Shown piece after piece: positions 1 through 9,432 of a stretch of DNA of 64,000 bases; position 1 is the first letter of the stretch, and the number at the start of each line of letters is the position of its first letter. This DNA comes from CAWIMX01 sp963792785 (GTDB taxonomy: Bacteria > Acidobacteriota > Vicinamibacteria > Vicinamibacterales > CAVVIG01): contig CAWBXO010000001.1 in NCBI GenBank assembly GCA_963792785.1, forward strand, positions 806,001 to 870,000, in the 5' to 3' direction. The notes below the pieces were generated by a model. It was given only the letters and a program-made list of their open reading frames with translations. It searched no databases and was not told the origin of the DNA. The position numbers and the translations under genes are program-made.

Positions 1-429
1 GCTCTCCTTCGCGATGTCGTTCGCCTTGGCCACCGCGTCGGGCGAGGCGCCGAGGAACAGCCGCTCGAGGCGCTGGTTGCGATCGCGCACCGCCTCGCCG
101 TCCACTTCGAACACGTCACGGAACGGCAGCCAGGACGTCTCCCCAGGCGGCTCGACGAGCAGGAAGTCGCTGCGCAGATCCCGGTGCGCCGGCTGCCCGC
201 GCGACGTGGCCCCCTGATTCGTCCCGAGGCGGCCCGTCGTCGAATCCTGGATGTAGTGCTCTTCGGCGACGACGCTGGAGAACTCGTTGGCGAAGGCGAC
301 GGCGTAGCGCCCGGCCGCCGCCACGAGCGCCGCCGTCGGGGGCGCCTGCGCCACGGCGCGCGGCCCGGCCAGGGCCGTTCCGAGTGCGAGAGCGACCGCC
401 AGTCGAGCTGCGGGAGGAATGCGTGCCAT
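1..429 (-). CDS. Secreted hypothetical protein, N-terminal part (runs off the left edge)
   Basis: An open frame of 143 codons starts with ATG at 429 and continues past the window edge. It opens with a basic stretch and a hydrophobic segment ending in AVAQAP, a typical signal peptide with a cleavage site near residue 28. The visible mature part is alpha-helical in character (AAAGRYAVAFANEFSSVVAE) and mentions no catalytic motif I recognise. It diverges from the DUF4159 gene across a 61-base gap that must hold both promoters. The gene is certain as an open frame; its function is unknown. No frame disruption is visible in this part. Confidence 0.75.
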   Translation of the reverse strand, partial: MARIPPAARLAVALALGTALAGPRAVAQAPPTAALVAAAGRYAVAFANEFSSVVAEEHYIQDSTTGRLGTNQGATSRGQPAHRDLRSDFLLVEPPGETSWLPFRDVFEVDGEAVRDRNQRLERLFLGASPDAVAKANDIAKES

Positions 430-490
430 TCGGACGTTCTTTTGGCGATGGTAGCAGGATTTTCGCCCTTACAATGGGATTTCAGACGTC

Positions 491-1351
491 ATGCGTACCC
501 GTCGCCTCCGCCTCATCGCGGCCGTCGTTGTGGCCATCGCGCTGGCTGCATCGTTCGCTGAGGCGCAGCGCCGTCGTGGCGGGGGCGGGGGCCGCGGGTT
601 CCAGGCCCAGCCCGAGGGCGAAACGCTGTGGCGCTACGCGACGGCGGAGGATTTCGACGGCTCGTACCAGTTCTGCCGCCTCCGCACGCCGGAGTCCAAC
701 TTCGGGGACGGCGCCGGCGAGATGGTGGACTATCCCAGGGCCGACATCAACCTGTCGATCCGGTTCAGCGAGCTGACGCGCGTCTCCATCGCCAAGGACG
801 CCGCGGGCGAGCCGAAGCCGCTCGTGGTGCGGATGGATCAGCCCGAGGTGATGGCGCACTGCCCCATGATCATGCTCACCGAGCCCGGGCGGGCCGTGAT
901 CGATGGCCCCGACGCGAAGGTGATGCGCGAGTACCTGCTCAAGGGCGGCTTCCTCTGGGCCGACGACTACTGGAGCCAGCGCGCCTGGGATTTCTTCGAG
1001 GATCAGATCCGGCACGTCTTCCCCGAGGCGGCGACGTATCCCATCGTCGACCTGCCGCGCACGCACCCGCTCTTCCAGATGGTGTACGACGCGACGAAGG
1101 TGCCGCAGATTCCCGGCATCGGCGCCTGGCTCAACGGCCGGCGCACGTGGGAGCGCTCGCCCGCCGAGAACACGCCGCACATCCGCGCGATCTTCGACGA
1201 GAAGGGCCGGATGCTGGTGCTGTTCACGCACGACACCGACTTCGGCGACTCGTACGAAGAGGAAGCGACGAACCCGGATTACTTCGTGAACTTCTCAGCG
1301 CCGGGGTACGCGTTCGGGATCGACGCGATCGTCTACGCGATGACGCATTAA
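491..1351 (+). CDS. DUF4159 domain protein, exported
   Basis: A 286-residue protein with a clear signal peptide (residues 1-26, ending SFAEAQ) followed by an Arg/Gly-rich tract (RRRGGGGGRG) and a DUF4159-type domain over most of the rest, with the conserved look of EYLLKGGFLWADDYW and LFTHDTDFGDSYE. DUF4159 proteins resemble glutamine-amidotransferase-like folds and often sit in membrane or gliding-type gene sets; the molecular role is not established. Start chosen at ATG 491, the first codon giving an intact signal peptide. A TACAAT box at 470-475 could serve as a -10 element. The gene stands alone, divergent from the secreted protein on its left. Confidence 0.85.
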   Translation: MRTRRLRLIAAVVVAIALAASFAEAQRRRGGGGGRGFQAQPEGETLWRYATAEDFDGSYQFCRLRTPESNFGDGAGEMVDYPRADINLSIRFSELTRVSIAKDAAGEPKPLVVRMDQPEVMAHCPMIMLTEPGRAVIDGPDAKVMREYLLKGGFLWADDYWSQRAWDFFEDQIRHVFPEAATYPIVDLPRTHPLFQMVYDATKVPQIPGIGAWLNGRRTWERSPAENTPHIRAIFDEKGRMLVLFTHDTDFGDSYEEEATNPDYFVNFSAPGYAFGIDAIVYAMTH

Positions 1352-1538
1352 GTCGCCATGAAGCATTTCCGCTTGATCGGCTGCGTTGTGCCGCGGGTGA
1401 AGTTCGTGACGTACGCCTCAGACCTGGGCGTCGAATGTGGCAATCCTTCTCTCTGGAATTTCTCGCACAGGCGTTCCGAGGAGCGCTGCGATGTCCGCAC
1501 GCGTGAGGCCCACCAGTAATCGATCTCCTGGACTGGAT

Positions 1539-2054
1539 ATGAAGACCACGATTATCACCCTCGTTGCTGTGATGAGCCTGCTGATCGGGTTCGCGGCGAT
1601 TCCGATATTGGCTCAAAGTCGGAACGATGAAACGGCGATCCGCAGGATCATCGACGATGAATCTACCGCATGGAATCAGGGGGATGCGGTCGCGTACGCG
1701 CGCCACTTCGCGGCGGATGGCACTTTTACGAATATCTTGGGCGAGTTCTACCAGGGACATAGCGCCTTCGTCACCGAGCACGAGCACGTACTCAAGACGA
1801 TCTTCCGCGATAGCACACTCCAGCAAGATGTCGTCTCACTGCGGTTCACCACCCCGGATGTGGCCGTAGTGGAAGTGCTCACAGCTGTCGCGGGAGCGAA
1901 GATACCTCGTTCTCGCGGCGATAGTTTTGACGCCAAAGGGCGCCTGCGTACGCGACTGCTTCAAGTGTTCGTACGAAGAAATGGCGGGTGGGAAATTGTC
2001 GCGTACCACAACGTCGAGGTCAACGATGCGCTCCATCTGCCCGAGCCGAAATGA
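1539..2054 (+). CDS. SnoaL-like (NTF2 fold) protein, SgcJ/EcaC type, exported
   Basis: A 171-residue protein: a signal peptide (residues 1-25, ending AIPILAQS) and then a single NTF2/SnoaL-like domain, seen in the helix DETAIRRIIDDESTAWNQGD, the AADGTFTNILG strand-turn and the C-terminal VRRNGGWEIVAYHNVEV. Proteins of this group bind small hydrophobic ligands or act as isomerases; the substrate cannot be read from the sequence. I chose ATG 1539 because earlier in-frame codons lack a signal peptide. The gene is visibly richer in A+T than its neighbours and stands alone, which would fit recent acquisition, but no mobility gene is adjacent. Confidence 0.8.
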   Translation: MKTTIITLVAVMSLLIGFAAIPILAQSRNDETAIRRIIDDESTAWNQGDAVAYARHFAADGTFTNILGEFYQGHSAFVTEHEHVLKTIFRDSTLQQDVVSLRFTTPDVAVVEVLTAVAGAKIPRSRGDSFDAKGRLRTRLLQVFVRRNGGWEIVAYHNVEVNDALHLPEPK

Positions 2055-2134
2055 ATCCTGCCGATCGGATCAGGGCCAGAACACGAAGGCTTCACGGCTG
2101 CCGAGTTGCCGGAGGGAACATCGGGGCCGCGCGG

Positions 2135-2758
2135 CTACTTCAACTCGTAGATCCAGGCCCGGGTCGCGCCGTTGATCCCGGTGATGCCGTCGGCGTGCAC
2201 CGTCCCGTGCGGAAAGTACCGGACGCGCGGCTTGCCGTCCTCGAGCCAGATCGCGACGGTGTCGCGTTGATGGCGGTGCGGCTGCGCCGCCGCGGAGGTG
2301 TCGAGGAAGGGCTCGTAGAGCCATCCCGTCACGCGATCGTTGTCGATGAACTGGTCGGCGCCGCCGGCCGGAAACGGAGGCGGCGTCGGTGTCGTGTCCA
2401 CGGCGCCCGTCGCCTCGGCGTCCTTCATCTCGAAGAACACCGCCCGCAGCGGCTCGTCGCTCGCCCCTTCTTCGATGTGGGTCACGCCTGCGCGCTGAAA
2501 CGCCGTGTCGCCGGCCTGGGTCGAGACCGGGCGGCGCGTGCCGTCCAGCGACACGATCACGCGGTCGCCTGACGTGTAGTACATCCCCGCGAGCGCGTAC
2601 GGATGTCGATGGATCGGGTACGCCTGCTTGAGCCAGGTGATATCCCAGACGATGACGCGATCGTTCTCGAGCAGCTTCGTGGCGCCGGGCCTCGGATACG
2701 CGGGCGGATACGAGACCGCCTGCAGCAGCGCGACCGCGACGACGAGGGCCCAACGCAT
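2135..2758 (-). CDS. Cupin-fold protein, exported
   Basis: A 207-residue protein with a short hydrophobic N-terminus (ALVVAVALLQAV) and two cupin-like halves. The first carries YPIHRHPYALAGMYY with the His-rich metal motif and a later THIEEG; the second has PHRHQRDTVAIWLEDG. This bicupin pattern suggests a metal-dependent sugar or small-molecule binding protein, but no catalytic activity can be assigned. Start ATG 2758 is preferred over an upstream in-frame codon at 2869 because it places the signal sequence at the N-terminus. It converges on the SnoaL-like gene, leaving 80 bases between the two stops. Confidence 0.75.
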   Translation of the reverse strand: MRWALVVAVALLQAVSYPPAYPRPGATKLLENDRVIVWDITWLKQAYPIHRHPYALAGMYYTSGDRVIVSLDGTRRPVSTQAGDTAFQRAGVTHIEEGASDEPLRAVFFEMKDAEATGAVDTTPTPPPFPAGGADQFIDNDRVTGWLYEPFLDTSAAAQPHRHQRDTVAIWLEDGKPRVRYFPHGTVHADGITGINGATRAWIYELK

Positions 2759-2949
2759 GTCGAGGGAGATGTTAATGCAGGCGGAGGGATATATCACCTT
2801 CCGCTGAATCGTGAGCGAAGGAGCGCCCGCGGCCGCAAGCGAGCGCCGGAGGGAAGCCGTGAGGCCCAACGCTCAAGCGTTGGCCGAGCGGCCGCGAGCG
2901 CGCAGCGAGATGGGGAAACTAAAGGGGCCCCATCGAGCGAAGTTGATAT
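2759..2949. other. Intergenic stretch with a perfect hairpin
   Basis: No gene is apparent. At 2863-2885 the sequence forms a stem of AACGCT/AGCGTT extended by GGCC pairs around a CA loop. On the minus strand this lies just downstream of the tRNA-Cys 3' end, so it may end tRNA transcription; there is no clear T-run. Confidence 0.4.
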
Positions 2950-3023
<74 letters not shown>

Positions 3024-3136
3024 GGAGGGAGAATCGGGTGGCGGGCCAACCGGGGTCCGCCTTCGCGCCGGACGGCGCTACGGTGGACAACCTTCGTTTG
3101 GCTTGCCAACCGTAGCTCGCGCAAGCGAGCGAAGGT

Positions 3137-3211
3137 TGGAGCGGGAAACGGGATTCGAACCCGCGACTTCGACCTTGGCAAGGTCGCACTCTACCACTGA
3201 GTTATTCCCGC
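3137..3211 (-). tRNA. tRNA-Gly (GCC)
   Basis: On the minus strand the 75-base sequence folds as a tRNA. The acceptor stem GCGGGAA pairs with TTCCCGC, then discriminator U and encoded CCA. The anticodon arm CGACC-TTGCCAA-GGTCG gives anticodon GCC. The T arm carries GGTTCGAATCC. The spacer to tRNA-Cys (3024-3136) holds a palindromic stretch built on CAACCGTAGCTCGC and GCGAGCGAAGGTTG. Confidence 0.95.
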
Positions 3212-3230
3212 CCGACTGAGTAACGTACCA

Positions 3231-4212
3231 CTAGACCTCGGCGCTACGCAAGACCTCGGCCGCTCGCTCGGGCGCCATCAGGTTGATGAAGAACCCCGTC
3301 CCCCACTCGAACCCGCCCGGCCGCGTCACCTTCGGAAGGATCTCCAGCCGCCAGTGCGCCCACGCGCCGGCCTCCTCGGCGAACGGCGCGGTGTGCAGGA
3401 CCAGATTGAACACCGGCCGGTCGAGCGCCCGGTCGATCCGCCGCAGCACCGACCGCAGCCGCCCCGCCAGGTCCCGGATCTCCGCCTCCGCCGCGTCCTC
3501 GAACCGCGCCTGGTGCGCCCGCGGCACAATCCACGTCTCGAACGGAAACCGCGACGCGTACGGCTCGAACGCGATCGACCCGCCGCCCTCCTCCACCACG
3601 CGCACGCCCGCGCGCGCCTCGTCCTCGACAACGGTGCAGAAGACGCAGCGGCCCGTCCTCGCGTGGCCCTCGCGCGCGCCGTGCAGCACGCTCCCGACGA
3701 ACTCCGGCACGATCGGCAGCGCCATGAACTGCGAATGCGCGTGCGCGAGCGTCGCGCCCGCCATCGCGCCGTGGTTCTTGAACACGACCGCGTACGCGAT
3801 CCGCGGATCCCGCTTCGCGGCTCGAATCCGCTGCTGCCACGCCCACAGCACCCGCGCCACGGCGGCCTCGTCCATCGTCGCCAGATGATCCGCGTGGCGC
3901 GGCGACTCGATGATCACTTCGTGGATGCCCGCGCCGGGCACGCCCTGGAAGAGCGCCGGCAATGCCGGGAACTTGTTCGGCACGACACGCACCGACCACC
4001 CGGGGGAGTTGGACCGCGCTCGTTCGGGCCACGCGAGCACTTCGGGCGGCGTCTGATCCTCACAACCCTCGCAGAACGGACAGTCGCCGCGCGCCGACGA
4101 TGCGCGCCGTCTCGATCTCGAAGTCGTTCGGCCGCGCGTCGCGGTCGCCCGCGATGATCACCCAGCGGAGGGAGATGGGGTCCTGGCGAAACTGAGGAGC
4201 TGAGGAATTCAT
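3231..4212 (-). CDS. galT: Galactose-1-phosphate uridylyltransferase-like protein (HIT superfamily), one frameshift
   Basis: A GalT-type nucleotidyltransferase of about 326 residues. The N-terminus (QFRQDPISLRWVIIAGDR) and the zinc-type motif CPFCEGCE lie in a different frame from the rest; an extra base in a CG run near 4088 separates them. The remainder has the nucleotide-binding body (RVVPNKFPAL), the HIT-like triad segment LAHAHSQFMALP, a second CVFC pair, and a C-terminal HIPK-like half (WAHWRLEILPKVTR). The usual HPH of GalT reads HAH here, so a relative acting on another sugar phosphate is possible. Start ATG 4212, nine bases after the yraN stop, so the two are probably co-transcribed. 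Confidence 0.8.
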
Positions 4213-4221
4213 GTCACGCTA

Positions 4222-4587
4222 TCACGCATCAAAGGCGTTCTGGAACAGCTCGATTGCCGGCTTGCCGGCCGCATCGAACTCGATCGCGACGACGTCGAAG
4301 CGGCACGGGCATCCCTCGGCATGATGGCGCATCACGTAGTCCTGCGCGAGCCGGACGATGCGGTGCTGCTTGAGGCGCGTCACGGCCTCGGCGCCGCCGC
4401 CGAACATCGCGTCGCGCCGGGCCTTCACTTCCACGAACACGAGCGTGCCGCCGTCGCGCGCCACGATGTCGATTTCGCCTCCCCGCCGGCGGTACCGGCG
4501 GGCAAGAATCGCGTACCCCTGGCGCTCCAGATGCCGGCACGCGAGGTCTTCGCCCAACTGGCCGAGGGTTCCGCGGGGATCGGGCAT
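4222..4587 (-). CDS. YraN family endonuclease-like protein (UPF0102)
   Basis: A 121-residue protein matching the YraN/UPF0102 family over its whole length: the N-terminal GQLGEDLACRHLERQGYAIL, then the nuclease-like core GGEIDIVARDGGTLVFVEVK with the D...ExK pattern, and C-terminal CRFDVVAIEF. The family has a Holliday-junction-resolvase-like fold; its activity in bacteria is mostly unproven. Start ATG 4587 matches the family length. It lies between the cysS gene (separated by a repeat) and galT on the same strand. Confidence 0.9.
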   Translation of the reverse strand: MPDPRGTLGQLGEDLACRHLERQGYAILARRYRRRGGEIDIVARDGGTLVFVEVKARRDAMFGGGAEAVTRLKQHRIVRLAQDYVMRHHAEGCPCRFDVVAIEFDAAGKPAIELFQNAFDA

Positions 4588-4650
4588 GACGGGTTCAACG
4601 ATACGCAAGCCATGCGCCAAGTCTCGCTGTCCCGCTGCGACCCAAACATC

Positions 4651-4736
4651 GGCCACAGAGAAAGAACACAGAGACCACAGAGACCACAGAGAGAAAACGT
4701 CGAATCTTCTCGGTGCACTCGGTGCCTCTGTGGCCA
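4651..4736. repeat. CACAGAG-type repeat with facing arms
   Basis: Copies of CCACAGAGACCACAGAG and variants at about 4652-4693 face CCTCTGTGGCC at about 4729-4740. The same family, in the same arrangement, recurs at 44421-44665. It fills the gap between cysS and yraN, so it would be transcribed within the operon and could fold in RNA. Confidence 0.7.
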
Positions 4737-4766
4737 GGTTCAGTATCGCAGCGCGAGGGGTGTGGC

Positions 4767-6180
<1,414 letters not shown>

Positions 6181-6189
6181 GTCGCGCCG

Positions 6190-6459
6190 CTATTCGACCT
6201 CGCACGTGCCGCGCCACGTCGTGGCGCCGCCGTGTGTCACCAGGATCCGCACCTCATCCTCGCCGGCGTCGAACTGGACACGGCAAGGACGCTCGCCGGC
6301 CTTCCGCGCGGCCGTCAGCACTTCGGCCGCCTTCGCGGCCGCGTGCTCCGACGACAGCCCGGCGTGGCACAGCAGGCTCGTGACGAGATCGGGCGTGACG
6401 GCCGCGATCGCCGCCTCGTCTGAGAATTCGAACGTGAAGTGAAAATGACGACCGGGCAC
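6190..6459 (-). CDS. Small hypothetical protein between ribF and cysS
   Basis: An 89-residue protein starting at GTG 6459, 11 bases after the ribF stop and ending 9 bases before cysS, so it belongs to this operon. It begins PGRHFHFTFEFSDEAAIA and has two helices followed by strands (CRVQFDAGEDEVRILVTHGG). I do not recognise the family. The tight spacing on both sides and intact frame argue it is real. It contains three cysteines but no paired metal motif, and no signal peptide or membrane segment. Confidence 0.65.
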   Translation of the reverse strand: MPGRHFHFTFEFSDEAAIAAVTPDLVTSLLCHAGLSSEHAAAKAAEVLTAARKAGERPCRVQFDAGEDEVRILVTHGGATTWRGTCEVE

Positions 6460-6470
6460 GCCCAGCGATT

Positions 6471-7409
6471 CTACAGTGAAAGCCGCTGAAACAGGGCACG
6501 GGCCTGTTCGCAGTCGGCGGCAATCTGCGTTTTCAGGACATCCACGGACGCGAACGTCCGCTCGTCCCGCAGCCGCTGCACGAACGCCAAGCCGCACCTT
6601 CGTCCCGTAGAGATCCTGGTCGATGTCGAACACGTGCGTCTCGACGACGGTCCGGCCCGAGTCGTCCACCGTGGGCCGCACGCCGATGTTGGTCACCGAC
6701 GGCCGGACCATGCCGTCGATCGTCGTGGTGGTGGCGTAGACGCCGCGCGGCGGCACAGCTCGTTCTCGGTGCACAGGTTGGCCGTCGGGAAGCCGATCGT
6801 GCGCCCACGGCCGTCGCCGCGCACCACGACGCCGTCCATTGAATACGGATGTCCGAGCAACGCGCCCGCCTCGTCCACACGGCCCTCCGAGAGCAGCCGG
6901 CGGATGCGCGTGCTGCTCACGACGAAGTCCTTGTAGCGGATCGGGTCGATCTTCTCGGCCCGGAACCCGTAATGGGCGCCGAGCACGCGGAGCATCGAGA
7001 AATTGCCGGCGCGGTCGTGGCCGAAGAGGAAGTTCGCGCCGACCCACACTTCCGACACGCGCAGCCAGTCCACGAGCACGGTCTTGACGAACGTCTCCGG
7101 GTCCCAGCGCGACAGCTCCCGCGTGAAGCGGACGATGGCGACGCCGTGGATGCCGGTCGTGGCGAGAGCCTCGAGCTTCTCCGCGGGCGTCATGAGGAGC
7201 TGCGGCGCCTTGTCCGGCCGGACGATCCGCGGCGGGTGCGGCTCGAAGGTCATGACGACGGGCGTGGCGCCGCGCTCGCCGGCGCAGCGGATCACGCGGT
7301 CGAGGATCTTGCGATGGCCGCGGTGCAGGCCGTCGAAGTTGCCGAGCGCGAGCACGGGATGCGCCCAGTGCACCGGCCGCTTGTCTTCGGGGAAATGAAT
7401 GACGTCCAT
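6471..7409 (-). CDS. ribF: Bifunctional riboflavin kinase / FAD synthetase, two frameshifts
   Basis: Converts riboflavin to FMN and FMN to FAD. Length about 312 residues, as usual. The FAD-synthetase half shows LALGNFDGLHRGHRKI (nucleotidyl-transfer HxGH type) and the SSTRIRRLLSEG segment. The kinase half shows GRTIGFPTANL and the GVYAT motif. Two single-base indels interrupt it: a missing base near 6757 just before PPRGVYATT, and an extra base near 6592 after YGTKVRL, beyond which the C-terminal helix reads QRLRDERTFASVDVL. Start ATG 7409, six bases after the MBL gene stop. Confidence 0.92.
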
Positions 7410-7415
7410 CTGGCG

Positions 7416-8234
7416 CTACACGTCGAGCACGAGGCCATCATAGGCCAACTCCACGCCGCGCGGCAGGCGCGCGCAGGTGGCCGCGTGCGGCAGGTCGTGG
7501 CAGATGTGCGTGAAGTACGCCCGCTCGGGCGCGAGCCGCTCGATCGCCGCGACGGCCTCGCTCAGGCTGAAGTGCGTCGGGTGCGGGCGATCGCGCAGCG
7601 CGTCGAGCACCACCGTGCGCACGCCCGCGAGCAGCGGCCACGAGGCGTCGGGGATCCGGTTGCAGTCGGTCAGGTACGCGAACGTCCCGACCCGGAAGCC
7701 GAGGATCGGCCGCGCTCCGTGCAGCAGCGGCACCGGCACCACCTCGGCGGCGCCGAGCGTGAACACGCCGCCGATCTCGAACAGGCGCAGTTGAGGCAGG
7801 CCCCCGCCCCGCTGGGCCGGCGGCGTGAACACGTAGGAGAACATCTGCCGCAGGTCCGCGACCGTCCGCGGGTCGGCGTAGCACCCGATCGCCGAGCGCT
7901 GCATCGCGTTGTAGCGGCGCACCTCGTCCAGCCCGAACACGTGGTCGGCGTGGCTGTGGGTGAAGAGGATCGCGTCCACGCGCCGCACGTCGTGCGCGAG
8001 CGCCTGCGCGCGCAGGTCCGTCGACGTGTCGACGAGGATGCTGCGCACATCGCGCACGTAGGTCGACGGGTCGGGCGGCGGCGGCGGCGTGCGCGAGGCC
8101 CCGGGCTCCAGCTCGATCAGGATCGAGGGCCGGCTGCGCCGATCGCGGGGATCGTCGGATCGGCACACGGCGCAGTCGCAGCCGATGGCCGGCACGCCCG
8201 ACGAGGTGCCTGTCCCGAGGAGCGTGACCCGCAT
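7416..8234 (-). CDS. MBL-fold metallo-hydrolase (PhnP/RNase Z-like)
   Basis: A 272-residue metallo-beta-lactamase-fold hydrolase. The N-terminus LLGTGTSSGVPAIGC and the metal site FTHSHADHVFGLD are typical of PhnP-like phosphodiesterases; further ligands are in LTDCNRIPD and YFTHICHDLPH. A C-x-C-x(2)-C cluster (CDCAVC) near residue 19 matches the structural zinc of the PhnP group. The natural substrate is unknown; a cyclic phosphate is a reasonable guess. Its start overlaps the DUF1844 stop (TGATG), indicating translational coupling. The frame is intact. Confidence 0.88.
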   Translation of the reverse strand: MRVTLLGTGTSSGVPAIGCDCAVCRSDDPRDRRSRPSILIELEPGASRTPPPPPDPSTYVRDVRSILVDTSTDLRAQALAHDVRRVDAILFTHSHADHVFGLDEVRRYNAMQRSAIGCYADPRTVADLRQMFSYVFTPPAQRGGGLPQLRLFEIGGVFTLGAAEVVPVPLLHGARPILGFRVGTFAYLTDCNRIPDASWPLLAGVRTVVLDALRDRPHPTHFSLSEAVAAIERLAPERAYFTHICHDLPHAATCARLPRGVELAYDGLVLDV

Positions 8235-8503
8235 CAGGACCCGCCGGCCGCGGCGCCCTCGCGCGCGCGGACGAAGCGCAGCCGGAGCTCGTAGAGGACC
8301 TGCTCCAGCACCTGCCGCTCCTCGGCGGTCAGGTTGCCCCGCGTCTTCTCCTCGAGCAGCGCCAGGATCTCGATCATCTGCGCCGCGCCCTCGATGTTCA
8401 CGGCGCCCTTCTCGCCCGTCACGGGATCGGGCACGTCGCCGAAATGGATCGCCGCCGTGGTGGCCAGGGAGATGACGAACGCGGGGAAGGTGAGATCGGA
8501 CAT
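8234..8503 (-). CDS. DUF1844 domain protein
   Basis: An 89-residue protein matching DUF1844 along its full length: LTFPAFVISLATTAAIHFGD, then AAQMIEILALLEEKTRGNL and a C-terminal helix. Family members are short, widespread in Acidobacteria and Deltaproteobacteria, and of unknown function. It is the first gene of a minus-strand run reaching galT. Its ATG is the outer end of a palindromic AT-rich repeat that spans the whole divergent gap to mazG. Confidence 0.88.
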   Translation of the reverse strand: MSDLTFPAFVISLATTAAIHFGDVPDPVTGEKGAVNIEGAAQMIEILALLEEKTRGNLTAEERQVLEQVLYELRLRFVRAREGAAAGGS

Positions 8504-8616
8504 TTGGTGATTGGATAAATTGGTAATTTGGTAAATATTCTTACTTACACGCGCGCGGCGCGCGCGGCGTGCCCGAAGCCAATTACCAATTTACCAGATT
8601 ACCAAATTACCCAATG
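8501..8616. repeat. AT-rich palindromic repeat (family R1), empty copy spanning a divergent promoter gap
   Basis: Two facing arms built on TTGGTAATTTGGTAA (about 8501-8535) and TTACCAAATTACCCAATG (about 8579-8616) surround a 43-base loop containing a CG-alternating tract. Both arms end exactly in a start codon: DUF1844 on the left, mazG on the right. Other R1 copies: 24379-24425, 29120-29683 (with a gene inside), 54236-54275, 55983-56019. Confidence 0.85.
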
Positions 8617-9432
8617 CAGGAAGCCTCCCCCGCCTTCACCCGCCTTGTGGACATCGTGGCCGCCCTGCGCGCCCCGGATGGCTGTCCGTGGGATCGCGAG
8701 CAGACCGTCGACACGCTCAAGCCGTACGTGCTCGAGGAGACGTACGAGCTCGTCGAGGCGATCGATCGCGGCGATCGCGATGCCATGCGCGAGGAGCTCG
8801 GCGACTTCCTCTTCGAGGCCGTGTTCATCGCGCAGCTCGAGGCCGAGGCCGGGCACTTCACGATCGCGGACGCCCTCGGGGCGATCGCCGACAAGCTGGT
8901 CCGGCGCCACCCGCACGTGTTCGCCCGGCAGCCCGGCGAGGCGGCGCCCGCCACCGGCGATGAGGTGCGCGTGAAGTGGGAAGACATCAAGGCTCAGGAA
9001 GCGAAGGCGAAGGGCGGCGAGGCCCCGCGCACGCTGCTCTCGGGCATCCCCGCCGCCCTGCCCTCGCTGCTGCGCGCGTACCAGATCAGCGGCCGCGCCG
9101 CGACGGTCGGCTTCGACTGGGCCCGCGCCGCCGACGTCGTCGACAAGATCGAGGAAGAGACGCGGGAGCTGCGCGAGGTCGTCGAAAGCGCGGCCCCGTC
9201 GCCAGAGCGGGCCGAGGAGGAAATGGGCGACCTGCTGTTCGCGATCGCCAACCTCTCGCGCAAGCTCGGCATCGAGCCCGAGACCGCTCTGCGCAAGGCG
9301 AACGAGAAGTTCACGCGCCGCTTCACGGCCATGGAGTCCGCCATCTCGGCCGAAGGCCGCTCCATGAAGGACCTCACCCTGGAACAGCTGGAAGCGCAGT
9401 GGCAGCAGATCAAGATCACGACTGGATCCTGA
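8614..9432 (+). CDS. mazG: Nucleoside triphosphate pyrophosphohydrolase MazG
   Basis: A 272-residue all-alpha NTP pyrophosphohydrolase that removes pyrophosphate from (d)NTPs. It has two MazG domains: the first with CPWDREQTVDTLKPY, then the EETYELVEAI and EELGDFLFE metal-binding pattern; the second with KIEEETRELREV and EEEMGDLLFAIANL. Length and order are those of E. coli MazG. Start ATG 8614 follows the R1 repeat directly; upstream in-frame codons are repeat sequence. The stop codon overlaps the left arm of the next palindrome. The frame is intact. Confidence 0.94.
   Translation: MQEASPAFTRLVDIVAALRAPDGCPWDREQTVDTLKPYVLEETYELVEAIDRGDRDAMREELGDFLFEAVFIAQLEAEAGHFTIADALGAIADKLVRRHPHVFARQPGEAAPATGDEVRVKWEDIKAQEAKAKGGEAPRTLLSGIPAALPSLLRAYQISGRAATVGFDWARAADVVDKIEEETRELREVVESAAPSPERAEEEMGDLLFAIANLSRKLGIEPETALRKANEKFTRRFTAMESAISAEGRSMKDLTLEQLEAQWQQIKITTGS

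Noticed and set aside
3024..3136. A third tRNA between tRNA-Cys and tRNA-Gly
   Set aside because: The spacer contains palindromic repeat sequence but no acceptor stem, T arm or anticodon arm.
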